A stretch of 64,000 bases of DNA from Actinobacteria bacterium UBA2272. GTDB lineage: Bacteria > Actinomycetota > Coriobacteriia > Anaerosomatales > Anaerosomataceae. Both the position numbers and the translations under genes were made by a program. The notes beneath the pieces are model-generated. The model searched no databases. It was given only the letters and a program-made list of their open reading frames with translations, and had not been told where the DNA came from. The DNA lies in the NCBI GenBank assembly GCA_002347725.1, contig DDXA01000004.1, forward strand, positions 124,001 through 188,000, read 5' to 3'. Shown in pieces: positions 8,676-18,829 of the stretch (the stretch's first letter is position 1; each line of letters opens with the position of its first letter).

Positions 8676-10109
8676 TTAGGCGCTCGCCTTCATCTTCTCG
8701 GCAGCCTCGAGCGCCTCTTCGATCCCACCGACGTAGCGGAAGGCGCCCTCGGGGACGTCGTCGTGCTTACCTTCGACGATCTCGGCGAAGCCGCGGATCG
8801 TGTCCTCGAGCTTGACGTACTTGCCCGCCATTCCCGTGAACTGCTCGGCTACGAAGAACGGCTGGGAGAGGAACTGCTGGATCTTGCGGGCACGGGCCAC
8901 CGCGAGCTTGTCCTCCTCGGACAGCTCGTCCATGCCGAGGATGGCGATGATGTCCTGGAGGTCCTTGTAGCGCTGGAGGACCTGCTGGACGGCGCGCGCC
9001 ACGCGGTAGTGCTCCTCGCCGACGACATCGGGCGACAGTGCGCGCGAGGTGCTCGCGAGCGGGTCGACCGCCGGGTAGATGCCGAGCTCCGCGATACCGC
9101 GCGACAGAACGGTGGTGGCATCGAGGTGAGTGAACGCCGTGGCCGGCGCCGGGTCGGTGAGGTCGTCGGCGGGGACGTAGATGGCCTGGACCGACGTGAT
9201 CGAGCCGGTCTTGGTGGACGTGATGCGCTCCTGGAGCTCGCCCATCTCGGTGGCCAGCGTGGGCTGGTAACCAACCGCCGACGGCATACGGCCGAGAAGC
9301 GCCGACACCTCGGAGCCCGCCTGCGTGAAGCGGAAGATGTTGTCGATGAACAGGAGCACGTCCTGGCCCTGGTCGCGGAAGTACTCGGCGGCGGTCAGGC
9401 CGGCAAGGCCCACGCGAAGGCGAGCTCCGGGAGGCTCGTTCATCTGTCCGTACACGAGCACCGTCTTCTCGATGACGCCGGATTCGGACATCTCGAGGTA
9501 CAGGTCGGTGCCCTCGCGGGTCCGCTCGCCCACGCCGGTGAACACCGAGGTGCCACCGTGCTGCATGGCGAGGTTGTTGATGAGCTCCATGATGATGACC
9601 GTCTTGCCGACGCCGGCGCCACCGAACAGTCCGGTCTTGCCGCCGCGGATGTAGGGCTCGAGCAGGTCGACGACTTTGATGCCCGTCTCGAAGATCTCGG
9701 TCTTGGGTTCGAGGTCCTTGTACGCCGGGGCCTCGCGGTGGATCGGGTAGTGCGCCTCGACCTCCGGCATGGGCTTGCCGTCGACGGGCTCACCCATCAC
9801 GTTCCAGATGCGGCCGAGGGTCGAGGGACCCACGGGCATCTGGATCGGGGCGCCGGTGTCGACCGCGTCCATACCGCGGGTGATGCCGTCGGTGGAAGAC
9901 ATGGCGACGGCGCGCACGAGGTTGCCGGGGAGGTGCTGCTGGATCTCGGCTACCAGATGGACCGTGCCGATCGGGGTCTCGCCGTCGACGGTGAGCGCGG
10001 TGTGGATCGCCGGGATCGCGTCGGGCGCGAACTCCACGTCGATGACCGGGCCGACGACGCGAACGATGCGTCCGACATTCATGGGCGACTTCTCCTTGGT
10101 CTCTGCCAC
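8676..10109 (-). CDS. atpD: ATP synthase F1 subunit beta
   Basis: 477 residues. Catalytic subunit. The Walker A motif GGAGVGKT is near residue 160, the catalytic GERTREG segment follows, and the Walker B region LLFIDNIFRFTQAGSE and the ALLGRMPSAVGYQPTL segment are intact. It starts 4 nt after the atpG stop. No missing catalytic residue was seen. Confidence 0.98.
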   Translation of the reverse strand: MAETKEKSPMNVGRIVRVVGPVIDVEFAPDAIPAIHTALTVDGETPIGTVHLVAEIQQHLPGNLVRAVAMSSTDGITRGMDAVDTGAPIQMPVGPSTLGRIWNVMGEPVDGKPMPEVEAHYPIHREAPAYKDLEPKTEIFETGIKVVDLLEPYIRGGKTGLFGGAGVGKTVIIMELINNLAMQHGGTSVFTGVGERTREGTDLYLEMSESGVIEKTVLVYGQMNEPPGARLRVGLAGLTAAEYFRDQGQDVLLFIDNIFRFTQAGSEVSALLGRMPSAVGYQPTLATEMGELQERITSTKTGSITSVQAIYVPADDLTDPAPATAFTHLDATTVLSRGIAELGIYPAVDPLASTSRALSPDVVGEEHYRVARAVQQVLQRYKDLQDIIAILGMDELSEEDKLAVARARKIQQFLSQPFFVAEQFTGMAGKYVKLEDTIRGFAEIVEGKHDDVPEGAFRYVGGIEEALEAAEKMKASA

Positions 10110-10113
10110 GGGA

Positions 10114-10998
10114 CTACGCCTCCTCTAGCGCTGCGGCGCCACCGACGATCTCGGCGATCTCGGTGGTGATGGCTGCCTGCCGGGCGCGGTTGTAGCTGCG
10201 TGTCAGGGTAGTGATCATCTCGCTCGCGTTGTCCGACGCGGACTTCATGGCGGTGCGGCGCGCTCCATGCTCGGATGCGGCCGACTCCATGAGCGCGCGG
10301 TACACGAGCGTCTCGACGTACGTGGGAAGCAGGTGCTCGAGGACCTCGGCAGCCGTAGGCTCGAAGAGGTACTCGGCTCGAAGGCCGTTCTCATCCTCGT
10401 CCGACTCCATGACCCGACGTTCGATGGGCAGGAGCTGGTAGGTCTCGGCCTTCTGCTCGGCCACGTTCTTGAAGCGGTTGAACACGATGTAGGCGGCGTC
10501 GATCTCGCCGGCCCCGTAGCGCCCGATGATGCTGGCCGCGATGGAACGCGCGTCGGCGAAGGTCGGCTTGTCCGAGATGTCCCGGTACGTTGCCACCGGC
10601 TCGATGCCCCGGTACCGCAGGTACCCGATCGCCTTCTTGCCGACCGCGATGATGTCGGCGGACACACCCTCGGCGGCTTCGTCGCGCACCAGATCCTCCG
10701 TGATACGCAGGATGTTGCTGTTGAACGCGCCGCACAGGCCGCGGTCGCTCGTGATGGTGACCACGACGATCCGCTGGCGCTCGGGATGCTCCTCGAGCAG
10801 CGGATGCGACGCGCCCTGAACGTAGCGGGCAACGTTCTGGAGCACTTCCATCATCGCGAATGCGTAGGGGCGCGCGGACTCGATGCGCTCCTGCGCCTTC
10901 TTGATCTTCGCGGTCGCGACCATCTCCATGGTGCGCGTGATCTGCGACGTGCTCTGCACGCTCACGATCCGCTGTTTGATGTCGCGAAGGTTCGGCAT
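10114..10998 (-). CDS. atpG: ATP synthase F1 subunit gamma
   Basis: 294 residues. The rotor shaft subunit. The N-terminal helix MPNLRDIKQRIVSVQSTSQI and the C-terminal ARQAAITTEIAEIVGGA pattern (the coiled coil inserted in alpha3beta3) are diagnostic. ATG 10998 is the family start; the in-frame ATG at 11055 lies within atpA. It sits between atpA and atpD with 4-7 nt gaps. Confidence 0.96.
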   Translation of the reverse strand: MPNLRDIKQRIVSVQSTSQITRTMEMVATAKIKKAQERIESARPYAFAMMEVLQNVARYVQGASHPLLEEHPERQRIVVVTITSDRGLCGAFNSNILRITEDLVRDEAAEGVSADIIAVGKKAIGYLRYRGIEPVATYRDISDKPTFADARSIAASIIGRYGAGEIDAAYIVFNRFKNVAEQKAETYQLLPIERRVMESDEDENGLRAEYLFEPTAAEVLEHLLPTYVETLVYRALMESAASEHGARRTAMKSASDNASEMITTLTRSYNRARQAAITTEIAEIVGGAAALEEA

Positions 10999-11005
10999 AT
11001 CTGTC

Positions 11006-12571
<1,566 letters not shown>

Positions 12572-13129
12572 TTACGCCTCACCTCCCTGACGTGCGTTCG
12601 TGAGAGCCTGGCGCACGTCCTCGAGCTGGGACGTGACCGTCCCGTCGAGCACGCGACCGGCGACATTGATGCGGATTCCGCCGAGGACCGACTCGTCGAC
12701 CCGCTCGCGCAGGGTGACGGGGCGCTCGATGGCGTCGGAGATCTGCTTGACGAGCTTCGCCCGGAGGGCGTCGTCGAGCTCGATGGCCGTCGTGACCTCG
12801 GCGACCACGATGCCACGCTCGGACTCGGCGGTCTCACCAAAGACGCGGGCGAGATCGCCCAGCGACCCGGTCATGCCGCGCTCCACCATGAGCGTCACGA
12901 TCGCAAGCGTCTCCGGCGCCACGGACTCGCCGAAGATGTCGCGCAGGATATCGCGCTTCTTCTCGGCGGGCAGACTCGTGTCCGTGAGAGCCTGGTGCAA
13001 GTCGACGTGACCGCGCACCGCGCTGACGACCGACGCGAGGTCGGCGTCCACGGCATCGACGGCGTCGCTCATGGTGGCGAGCTCGAAGAGGACCCGGGCG
13101 AGGGTCTCGATCGTCTCGCTAGTTCTCAT
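12572..13129 (-). CDS. atpH: ATP synthase F1 subunit delta
   Basis: 185 residues, near the usual 175-185. The delta subunit joins F1 to the peripheral b-stalk. The C-terminal signature VTLRERVDESVLGGIRINVAG is the conserved region of the OSCP/delta family. It overlaps atpF by 11 nt and abuts atpA. Confidence 0.93.
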   Translation of the reverse strand: MRTSETIETLARVLFELATMSDAVDAVDADLASVVSAVRGHVDLHQALTDTSLPAEKKRDILRDIFGESVAPETLAIVTLMVERGMTGSLGDLARVFGETAESERGIVVAEVTTAIELDDALRAKLVKQISDAIERPVTLRERVDESVLGGIRINVAGRVLDGTVTSQLEDVRQALTNARQGGEA

Positions 13130-13619
13130 GCAAGCTCCCCACTTCCGTGAGGTACTTGTCGATGAGCGCCTCGTGATCGGTGCGCGAGAGGCTCGAGCCG
13201 ATGATCTTGCCGGCGACGGCCACGGACAGGTCCGCGACCTGCTTCTGGATCTCGCCGACAGCCGCCGACTTCTCGGCCTTGATGGCCTCTATCGCCTTGG
13301 TCTTCTCGGCCTCGGCCTCTTCCCTGGCCTTGGCGAGGATCTCGACCTTCATCGACTCGGCCACCTTGCGGCCCTGCTCGATGACCTGCGTGGCCTCGGC
13401 ACGCGCCTCGGCCATCTGTACCTTGTACTCCTCCAGCAGCCGCTCGGCCTCGACACGGGTGTCTTCGGCCTTCTCGAGCGATTCCCGGATCTTGTTGGCG
13501 CGCTCGTCCAGCATCTTCGTTATCGGCGGGAACGCGAACTTCGCCATGAAGATGAATAGAACGATGAACGCGACAACGTTGACCGCCATCTCGACGGTGG
13601 TAGGGATGATGAGTTCCAC
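13119..13619 (-). CDS. atpF: ATP synthase Fo subunit b
   Basis: 166 residues. Peripheral stalk. One N-terminal membrane helix (about 9-28, VAFIVLFIFMAKFAF) is followed by PPITKMLDERANKI and a long charged coiled coil. Only one b-type gene is present, so the stalk is probably a b homodimer. It lies 31 nt after atpE. Confidence 0.94.
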   Translation of the reverse strand: MELIIPTTVEMAVNVVAFIVLFIFMAKFAFPPITKMLDERANKIRESLEKAEDTRVEAERLLEEYKVQMAEARAEATQVIEQGRKVAESMKVEILAKAREEAEAEKTKAIEAIKAEKSAAVGEIQKQVADLSVAVAGKIIGSSLSRTDHEALIDKYLTEVGSLHEN

Positions 13620-13650
13620 GCTGTCGCTCCTCCCGCTTTCAGGCGATCGC

Positions 13651-13863
13651 TTAGCCGGCGTTCAGAACGAAGGCGAGAACGAAGCCGAGGAGCGCGATGG
13701 CTTCGATCATGCCGAGGGCGATGAACATGGTGGTCTGCAGACGGCCGGCCATTTCAGGCTGGCGCGCCATCGACTCGATGGTCTTGGCGCCCACGATCGC
13801 AAGACCGATGGCGGCGCCGATGCCCCCGAGACCGAACGCAAGCGCAGCACCCAGAGCTGACAT
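13651..13863 (-). CDS. atpE: ATP synthase Fo subunit c
   Basis: 70 residues, two membrane helices joined by the polar loop ARQPE (33-37). The ion-binding carboxylate is Glu54 in helix 2 (GMIEAIALLG). The Gln of helix 1 and the Ser/Thr next to Glu that mark Na+-type rings are absent (Leu and Ala instead), so proton coupling is inferred. The Shine-Dalgarno AAGGAGGA is among the strongest in the window. A perfect 11-bp hairpin at 13884-13908 lies just upstream, fitting the need for many c copies per complex. Confidence 0.96.
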   Translation of the reverse strand: MSALGAALAFGLGGIGAAIGLAIVGAKTIESMARQPEMAGRLQTTMFIALGMIEAIALLGFVLAFVLNAG

Positions 13864-13883
13864 AACTTCCTCCTTCTAGTTCC

Positions 13884-13908
13884 CACCTGCCGGGCCACCC
13901 GGCAGGTG
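13884..13908 (-). promoter_or_regulatory. Intercistronic hairpin upstream of atpE
   Basis: CACCTGCCGGG and CCCGGCAGGTG form a perfect 11-bp stem with a 3-nt loop, inside the 146-nt atpB-atpE gap and 20 nt before the atpE start. It ends just before the atpE Shine-Dalgarno. It could be an mRNA processing/stability element or a partial terminator that tunes subunit c output. The rest of the gap shows nothing else. Confidence 0.6.
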
Positions 13909-14009
13909 ACGTCTCCTGTCGTTTCACGCCGCCTTGGCGACGCTCGAGCCATCTTCCGTGCGCCGTCTGATACGACGGTCCATCAACACCGCATGTGCGG
14001 TGACAGCGC

Positions 14010-14819
14010 CTAGTGCTCGCCCGCGTGGAGCGCGCCGCTGATGTACACGGCGGTGAGGATCGTGAAGATGTAGGCCTGCAGCACCGCCACCGCGAGTTCG
14101 AACAGACGCAGGATGATCTGCATCAGGAAGGACAGCGGCAGCACGATGGCGCCGACGGGCGTGAAGTGCTCGATCGCGAGTGCTGCGAAGATCGCGAACA
14201 CGCCGAGCATGATGTGACCGGCGTACATGTTGGCGAAGAGTCGAATGCCGAGCGTGAACGGCCGGAGCAGGTGCGAGATGATCTCCAGCAAGAAGATCAG
14301 CGGCGCGAGCCAGCCGGGCGTGCCCGACGGGATGAAGCTCTTGATGTACCGGCCGAGACCGACCTTCTTGATGCCGATCCCGTTGTAGACGATGAACACG
14401 ATGATGGCCCATGTGAACGTGGTGCCCACCGTTCCCGTCCCCGGCAGCGCCGGCGGGATGTTGCCGAGCAGGTTGTTGAACAACACGAAGAAGAAGATGG
14501 TCCCGATGAACGGGAAGTACTTCTTCCCCTCGGGACCCATGACGTCGACGACGATGCCGTTGCGGACGAAGTCCACCGCTGCCTCGGCAAGGTTGCCGAT
14601 CCCACTCGGCACGAGGCTGGCCTTGCGCGACGCGACGACGAAGAACACGATCATGAGAGCGATCCCTACGAGCAGCCAGAAGGTGTAGTTCGTCAGGCTG
14701 AAGGCGGCGCTCTCCGAGAACGGCAGCACCGACAGCTCATGCAGAAGGTGACCGATCTTCTCGGTCATCGGACTCACCTCTGCTGCGGCACCGGCCGCGG
14801 TGACAACAGGCGCAGACAC
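14010..14819 (-). CDS. atpB: ATP synthase Fo subunit a
   Basis: 269 residues with five to six membrane helices. The stator Arg essential for ion movement is present in the segment RPFTLGIRLFANMYAGH (about residue 195-210). Asn residues of FFFVLFNNLLGNIPP are also typical. A later Met at residue 18 (MTEKIGHLL) is a possible start, but the 14819 ATG follows GAGGGAGAACGC and is kept. It follows the small AtpI-like gene. Confidence 0.95.
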   Translation of the reverse strand: MSAPVVTAAGAAAEVSPMTEKIGHLLHELSVLPFSESAAFSLTNYTFWLLVGIALMIVFFVVASRKASLVPSGIGNLAEAAVDFVRNGIVVDVMGPEGKKYFPFIGTIFFFVLFNNLLGNIPPALPGTGTVGTTFTWAIIVFIVYNGIGIKKVGLGRYIKSFIPSGTPGWLAPLIFLLEIISHLLRPFTLGIRLFANMYAGHIMLGVFAIFAALAIEHFTPVGAIVLPLSFLMQIILRLFELAVAVLQAYIFTILTAVYISGALHAGEH

Positions 14820-14835
14820 GGTTGCGTTCTCCCTC

Positions 14836-15174
14836 CTAGGCGGACATGTGGGGTGCGTGTGATCTGGACACTCTCACAGCCTCGAACATGAGGCCGGCAA
14901 CGAACGAGAAGGCGAGCGCGAGCCCGAAGGACACCAGACCTGTCCTGGCGAAGAGGAAGTAGGCGCCGAGTGCCGTGAGCGCTATGAGGAACCGGGCGCC
15001 CATCGCACCTGCCACGACGGCAAGACCGCGCATCGGATCCTCAGGGGTGACGAACGAGACAGCGCGATGACTGACGAACGTCAGGAAGACGCCCAGCAGC
15101 AAGCCGAGCGTTGCGGCGACCAGCGGGTGGCCGAGCAGGGAGGTTGCAGCCGAAATCTTGCGGTCCCTTCGCAC
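14836..15174 (-). CDS. AtpI-like small membrane protein (ATP synthase subunit I position)
   Basis: 112 residues from a GTG at 15174 with AGGGA 5 nt upstream; a longer reading from 15246 adds an Arg-rich stretch and is less likely. Three hydrophobic segments are visible (LVAATLGLLLGVFLTF, FLIALTALGAYFLF, LALAFSFVAGLMF). It is the first gene of the atp operon, the place of atpI/AtpZ proteins that assist c-ring assembly or Mg2+/Ca2+ supply. Sequence alone is weakly conserved, so the assignment rests mainly on context. Confidence 0.6.
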   Translation of the reverse strand: MRRDRKISAATSLLGHPLVAATLGLLLGVFLTFVSHRAVSFVTPEDPMRGLAVVAGAMGARFLIALTALGAYFLFARTGLVSFGLALAFSFVAGLMFEAVRVSRSHAPHMSA

Positions 15175-15299
15175 GAGTCCCTGACGCGTCGAGAGGTCAC
15201 GTGACCAGGGGGAGGGACGCTCGAGGTGTATGCGGCAGCGCCGCACGGTGCATCGGCATCGGACTCCGGGCCCCGGGGGTGGCCTCGGAAAGCGTGCTC

Positions 15300-15328
15300 A
15301 CTATACAACAACAAGCACTGGGCAACAA
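15300..15328 (-). promoter_or_regulatory. Sigma-70-type promoter of the ATP synthase operon
   Basis: On the minus strand TTGTTG, a 17-nt spacer, then TATAGT: -35 (15323-15328) and -10 (15300-15305) boxes with ideal spacing. Predicted start near 15293, giving a leader of about 120 nt before the AtpI-like GTG. This is the best-formed promoter in the window. Confidence 0.65.
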
Positions 15329-15355
15329 CCAGGTTTCGGAATGGTTGCAGCGCGA

Positions 15356-16429
15356 CTATTCGTCCTCGTGGTGGGCCGCCTCGAACAGGCCGAGCCAGTA
15401 CGCCATGAGGCCGGACAGACCGGCAAGGACCACGAACGTCGCGGCCTTGTACACCGTCGGCGCCCAGCGCATCGCGTAGCCGCCGAAGGCGAGCGCTATC
15501 GACCAGACGTAGATGATGAGAACCGTCTGCTTCTGGTTGAAGCCCCGGCCGAGCAGCCGATGGTGGATGTGGCCCTTGTCGGCCTCCTGGATGGGCCGTC
15601 CATGGCGGCGCCGCCTGACTATGGCCGAGAACGTGTCGAAGACCGGCACGCCGATGATGAGCAGCGGCACCAGAAGCGTGATGGCGGCGACGGACTTCAT
15701 GACGCCGAGGAGCGATATGCACGCAAGCGCGAAACCTAAGAAGAGCGCTCCCGAGTCTCCCATGAAGATCGACGCCGGGTTGAAGTTGAACCTGAGGAAG
15801 CCGAGACACGCGCCCACGATCCCCGCGGCAAGCACGGCCGCGAGCGGCTGGTTCGACTGCACGGCCAGCACGAGAAGGCTCACCCCCGCGATCGCGGTGA
15901 CCCCGGCCGCGAGACCGTCGAGCCCGTCGATCAGGTTGATGACGTTGGCGAATCCGGTCATCCACAGCAGCGTGACCGGGATCGAAAGGAGCCCGAGCAT
16001 CACGAGCCCTCCGCCGAGTGGATCGCCGATGAAGTCGACGCTTGCGCCTGCCACGTATGCCACGACCGAAGCGGCTATCTGTCCGAGGAACTTGGTGCGC
16101 GGCCGCAAGTCGAGCACGTCGTCGGCCAGGCCGACCCCGAACATGATCACGAGAGCTCCGAGCACCCCGAGCACCGGAGCACCCGGCTCGGTGAGGGCGG
16201 CCTGCCACCCCCAGAAGCGCTCGCCGACCAGCCGGACGAGTACCGCGGCGGCAAAGCCGGCGAACATCGCCACGCCGCCGATCCGCGGGATGGCCCCCTG
16301 GTGGACGTGACGACCGCCGGGGTGTGAGACGATGCCCCACCGGAGTCCGACGAGACGCACGAGCGGGGTCGCAGCCCAGGTGACGACGAGAGCCGTCACA
16401 AGGACGGCCAGGTGCTCGACGAGAGTCAC
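15356..16429 (-). CDS. WecA/TagO-type undecaprenyl-phosphate sugar-1-phosphate transferase
   Basis: 357 residues, about 10-11 membrane helices. The family (PNPT, with MraY) moves HexNAc-1-phosphate from a UDP-sugar to undecaprenyl phosphate on the inner membrane face. Visible motifs: LADDVLDL (Mg2+/catalytic Asp pair), NVINLIDGLDGLAAG, SIFMGDSGALFLGF and HIHHRLLGRG. The last marks the WecA/TagO side rather than MraY, and there is no mur gene next to it. It likely starts the lipid-linked polymer used by the LCP and GT genes at 2-6 kb. It overlaps the dCMP deaminase by 4 nt. Confidence 0.88.
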   Translation of the reverse strand: MTLVEHLAVLVTALVVTWAATPLVRLVGLRWGIVSHPGGRHVHQGAIPRIGGVAMFAGFAAAVLVRLVGERFWGWQAALTEPGAPVLGVLGALVIMFGVGLADDVLDLRPRTKFLGQIAASVVAYVAGASVDFIGDPLGGGLVMLGLLSIPVTLLWMTGFANVINLIDGLDGLAAGVTAIAGVSLLVLAVQSNQPLAAVLAAGIVGACLGFLRFNFNPASIFMGDSGALFLGFALACISLLGVMKSVAAITLLVPLLIIGVPVFDTFSAIVRRRRHGRPIQEADKGHIHHRLLGRGFNQKQTVLIIYVWSIALAFGGYAMRWAPTVYKAATFVVLAGLSGLMAYWLGLFEAAHHEDE

Positions 16430-16884
16430 TCAGGCTCACCGCTCGTGAAGCGCGTACAGACGATCCCCGCCTCGGCGATCATCTCCTCGGCGAGCGCGTC
16501 TGGGTACGCCTCCCGGAAGACGATCTCCACGACACCCGCATTGATGAGGATCTTCGCGCAGAGCACGCACGGCTGATGCGTGCAGTAGGCGGTGGCTCCG
16601 TCGATCGGGATGCCGTGACGCGCGGCCTGGATCACCGCGTTCTGCTCGGCGTGTATGCCGCGACACAGCTCGTGCTGCGTGCCCGAGGGGATGGCGCGCT
16701 GCTCGCGGATGCACCCGGCCTCGTCGCAGTGCGCGAGCCCCGCCGGAACACCGTTGTAGCCGGTGGCGAGGATGCGCTTGTCCTTGACGAGCACAGCGCC
16801 GATGCTCCGGCGCATGCACGTCGCACGATCGGCCACGTGCTCGGCGATGGCCATGAAGTACTCGTCCCAGGAGGGTCGTGGCAT
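16426..16884 (-). CDS. dCMP deaminase (ComEB-like cytidine/deoxycytidylate deaminase)
   Basis: 152 residues. Converts dCMP to dUMP, feeding thymidylate synthesis, which fits thyX and tmk in this window. The zinc site is complete: HAEQNAV (catalytic Glu) and PCVLC. The extra Cys/His cluster GLAHCDEAGC seen in dCMP deaminases of the ComEB type is also present. ATG 16884 follows GGAGCGG and matches the family start MPRPSWDEYFM. It is 20 nt downstream of upp. Confidence 0.9.
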   Translation of the reverse strand: MPRPSWDEYFMAIAEHVADRATCMRRSIGAVLVKDKRILATGYNGVPAGLAHCDEAGCIREQRAIPSGTQHELCRGIHAEQNAVIQAARHGIPIDGATAYCTHQPCVLCAKILINAGVVEIVFREAYPDALAEEMIAEAGIVCTRFTSGEPE

Positions 16885-16903
16885 GGTGTGCGCCGCTCCG
16901 TTC

Positions 16904-17551
16904 TTACCTGGTGCCGAACAGGCGGTCACCGGCGTCGCCGAGACCGGGCACGATGTAGCCGTGGTCGTTGAGATGGCTGTCGATCGCGCACGTGTAGATC
17001 CGCACGCCCTTGCACGTCCGGTTGATCTCGTCGATGCCCTCGGGCGCGGCGAGCAAGACGAGCAGGTCGATCTCACGGGCGCCGCGATCGCGCAGAAAAT
17101 GGACCGCAGCCGCGGCCGAGCCGCCGGTGGCGAGCATCGGATCGACGATGAGCACGTCGCGCTCGCCGATGTCCTCGGGCAGCTTGCAGTAGTACTCGAC
17201 CGGTTGCAGCGTCTCGGGGTCGCGGTACAGACCCACGTGGCCGACCTTGGCCGCAGGAATGAGCTCGAGGATGCCCTCGACCATGCCAAGACCCGCACGG
17301 AGGATCGGGATCACCGCGACCTTCTTGCCGGCGAGCACGTGCGTCGTCGTCTGCGTGATCGGCGTCGTGACGACGGTCTCGGCAAGCTGGAAGCCGCGTG
17401 TCGCCTCGTACGCCATGAGCATCGCGAGCTCTTTGACGAGCTCGCGGAACTCCTTGGCCCCGGTGCCGATGTCGCGAAGGATCGACAACTTGTGCTGTAC
17501 GAGCGGGTGGTCGATGACCACCACGTTGTCCCAGCGCTCGTCTCTCGCCAT
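16904..17551 (-). CDS. upp: Uracil phosphoribosyltransferase
   Basis: 215 residues, close to the usual 208-210. Salvages uracil with PRPP to UMP. The PRPP-binding loop VLIVDPMLATGGSAAAA and the uracil-site segment near GYIVPGLGDAGDR are intact. AGGAGG lies 7 nt before ATG 17551. The order glyA-upp in a salvage/one-carbon run is common in Gram-positives. Confidence 0.95.
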   Translation of the reverse strand: MARDERWDNVVVIDHPLVQHKLSILRDIGTGAKEFRELVKELAMLMAYEATRGFQLAETVVTTPITQTTTHVLAGKKVAVIPILRAGLGMVEGILELIPAAKVGHVGLYRDPETLQPVEYYCKLPEDIGERDVLIVDPMLATGGSAAAAVHFLRDRGAREIDLLVLLAAPEGIDEINRTCKGVRIYTCAIDSHLNDHGYIVPGLGDAGDRLFGTR

Positions 17552-17570
17552 ACCGGTCCTCCTGGTCTCT

Positions 17571-18815
17571 CTAGAGCTCGGGATAGAGCGGGTGGGCCGC
17601 AAGCATCGCGCTGACCTCGGCGCGGATACGCTCGAGGGTCGCCGGCTCCCGCCGCTTGAAGATGACCTCAGCGAGCAGGCGCCCGACCGTGTGCGCCTCG
17701 GACTCGTCGAAGCCGCGCGTGGTGATGGCCGCCGAGCCGACCCGGATGCCGCTCGTGACGAACGGACTTTCCGGATCGTTGGGTATGGCGTTCTTATTGA
17801 CGGTGATGCCCACCTCTTCCACCAGCGCCTGCGCCTCCTTGCCGGTGACGCCTGCGGGGCGCAGGTCCACAAGGAGGAGGTGGTTGTCGGTGCCGCCCGA
17901 GACGAGCCGCAGCCCCGCCTCGACCATCGCCTCGCCCATGGCGCGGGCGTTAGTGACGACGTTGTCGATATAGGTGGCGAACTCGGGCTGCATCGCCTCG
18001 TGGAATGCCACGGCCTTCGCGGCGACGATCTGCTCGAGCGGACCGCCCTGGAGTCCCGGGAAGACCGCCTTGTCGATCGCGACCGCGTGCTCCGCTGTGC
18101 ACAGGATGAAGCCGGAGCGCGGTCCGCGCAGCGTCTTGTGCGAGGTGGAGGTCACCACATCCGCATACGGAACCGGCGACGGGTGGGCGCCGGTGGCCAC
18201 GAGGCCGGCGATGTGCGCCATGTCCACCATGAGGATCGCGCCGACCTCATCGGCGATCTGCCGGAAGCGTGGGAAGTCGATCACGCGCGGGTAGGCCGAG
18301 GCGCCGGCGATGATCATCTTGGGCCGGTGCTCCCGCGCGAGCCGGGCGACCTCCTCGTAATCGATGCGCTCCTCGGCATCGAGTCCGTACGGCACCACGT
18401 TGAACCACTTGCCGGAGAAGTTGACCGGCGAACCGTGGGTGAGATGCCCGCCCATGGCGAGGTTCATGCCGAGGAAGGTGTCGCCGGGCTGCATGAACGC
18501 GTAGTAGGCGGCGAGGTTCGCCGGCGCGCCCGCATGCGGCTGCACGTTGGCGTGCTCGGCGCCGAAGAGCGTCTTGGCACGCTCGCGTGCAAGCTCCTCG
18601 ACGACGTCGACCGCTTCGCACCCGCCGTAGTAGCGCTTGCCCGGCAGGCCCTCGGCGTACTTGTTGGTGAGCACCGTGCCGGCGGCCTCAAGGACCGCCA
18701 TCGACACGAAGTTCTCACTGGCGATGAGCTCGATCGTCCCACGCTGGCGCGCCAGCTCGGCGTCGAGCGCCGCCGCGAGCTCGGGATCGGTCGCGGGCAG
18801 GTACCGCAGTGCCAT
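17571..18815 (-). CDS. glyA: Serine hydroxymethyltransferase
   Basis: 414 residues. PLP enzyme converting serine and THF to glycine and methylene-THF, the carbon donor for ThyX-made dTMP. The PLP Lys is K227 in VTSTSHKTLRGPR; the ASENFVS and GMNLAMGGHLTHG segments are present. GAGAGGGG lies before ATG 18815. No glycine-riboswitch-like structure was seen in the 14-nt gap from rpiB. Confidence 0.97.
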   Translation of the reverse strand: MALRYLPATDPELAAALDAELARQRGTIELIASENFVSMAVLEAAGTVLTNKYAEGLPGKRYYGGCEAVDVVEELARERAKTLFGAEHANVQPHAGAPANLAAYYAFMQPGDTFLGMNLAMGGHLTHGSPVNFSGKWFNVVPYGLDAEERIDYEEVARLAREHRPKMIIAGASAYPRVIDFPRFRQIADEVGAILMVDMAHIAGLVATGAHPSPVPYADVVTSTSHKTLRGPRSGFILCTAEHAVAIDKAVFPGLQGGPLEQIVAAKAVAFHEAMQPEFATYIDNVVTNARAMGEAMVEAGLRLVSGGTDNHLLLVDLRPAGVTGKEAQALVEEVGITVNKNAIPNDPESPFVTSGIRVGSAAITTRGFDESEAHTVGRLLAEVIFKRREPATLERIRAEVSAMLAAHPLYPEL

Positions 18816-18829
18816 CGAGTTCCCCTCTC

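Noticed and set aside
18816..18829. Glycine or other riboswitch before glyA
   Set aside because: The gap to rpiB is only 14 nt, too short for an aptamer, and no leader elsewhere in the run fits.
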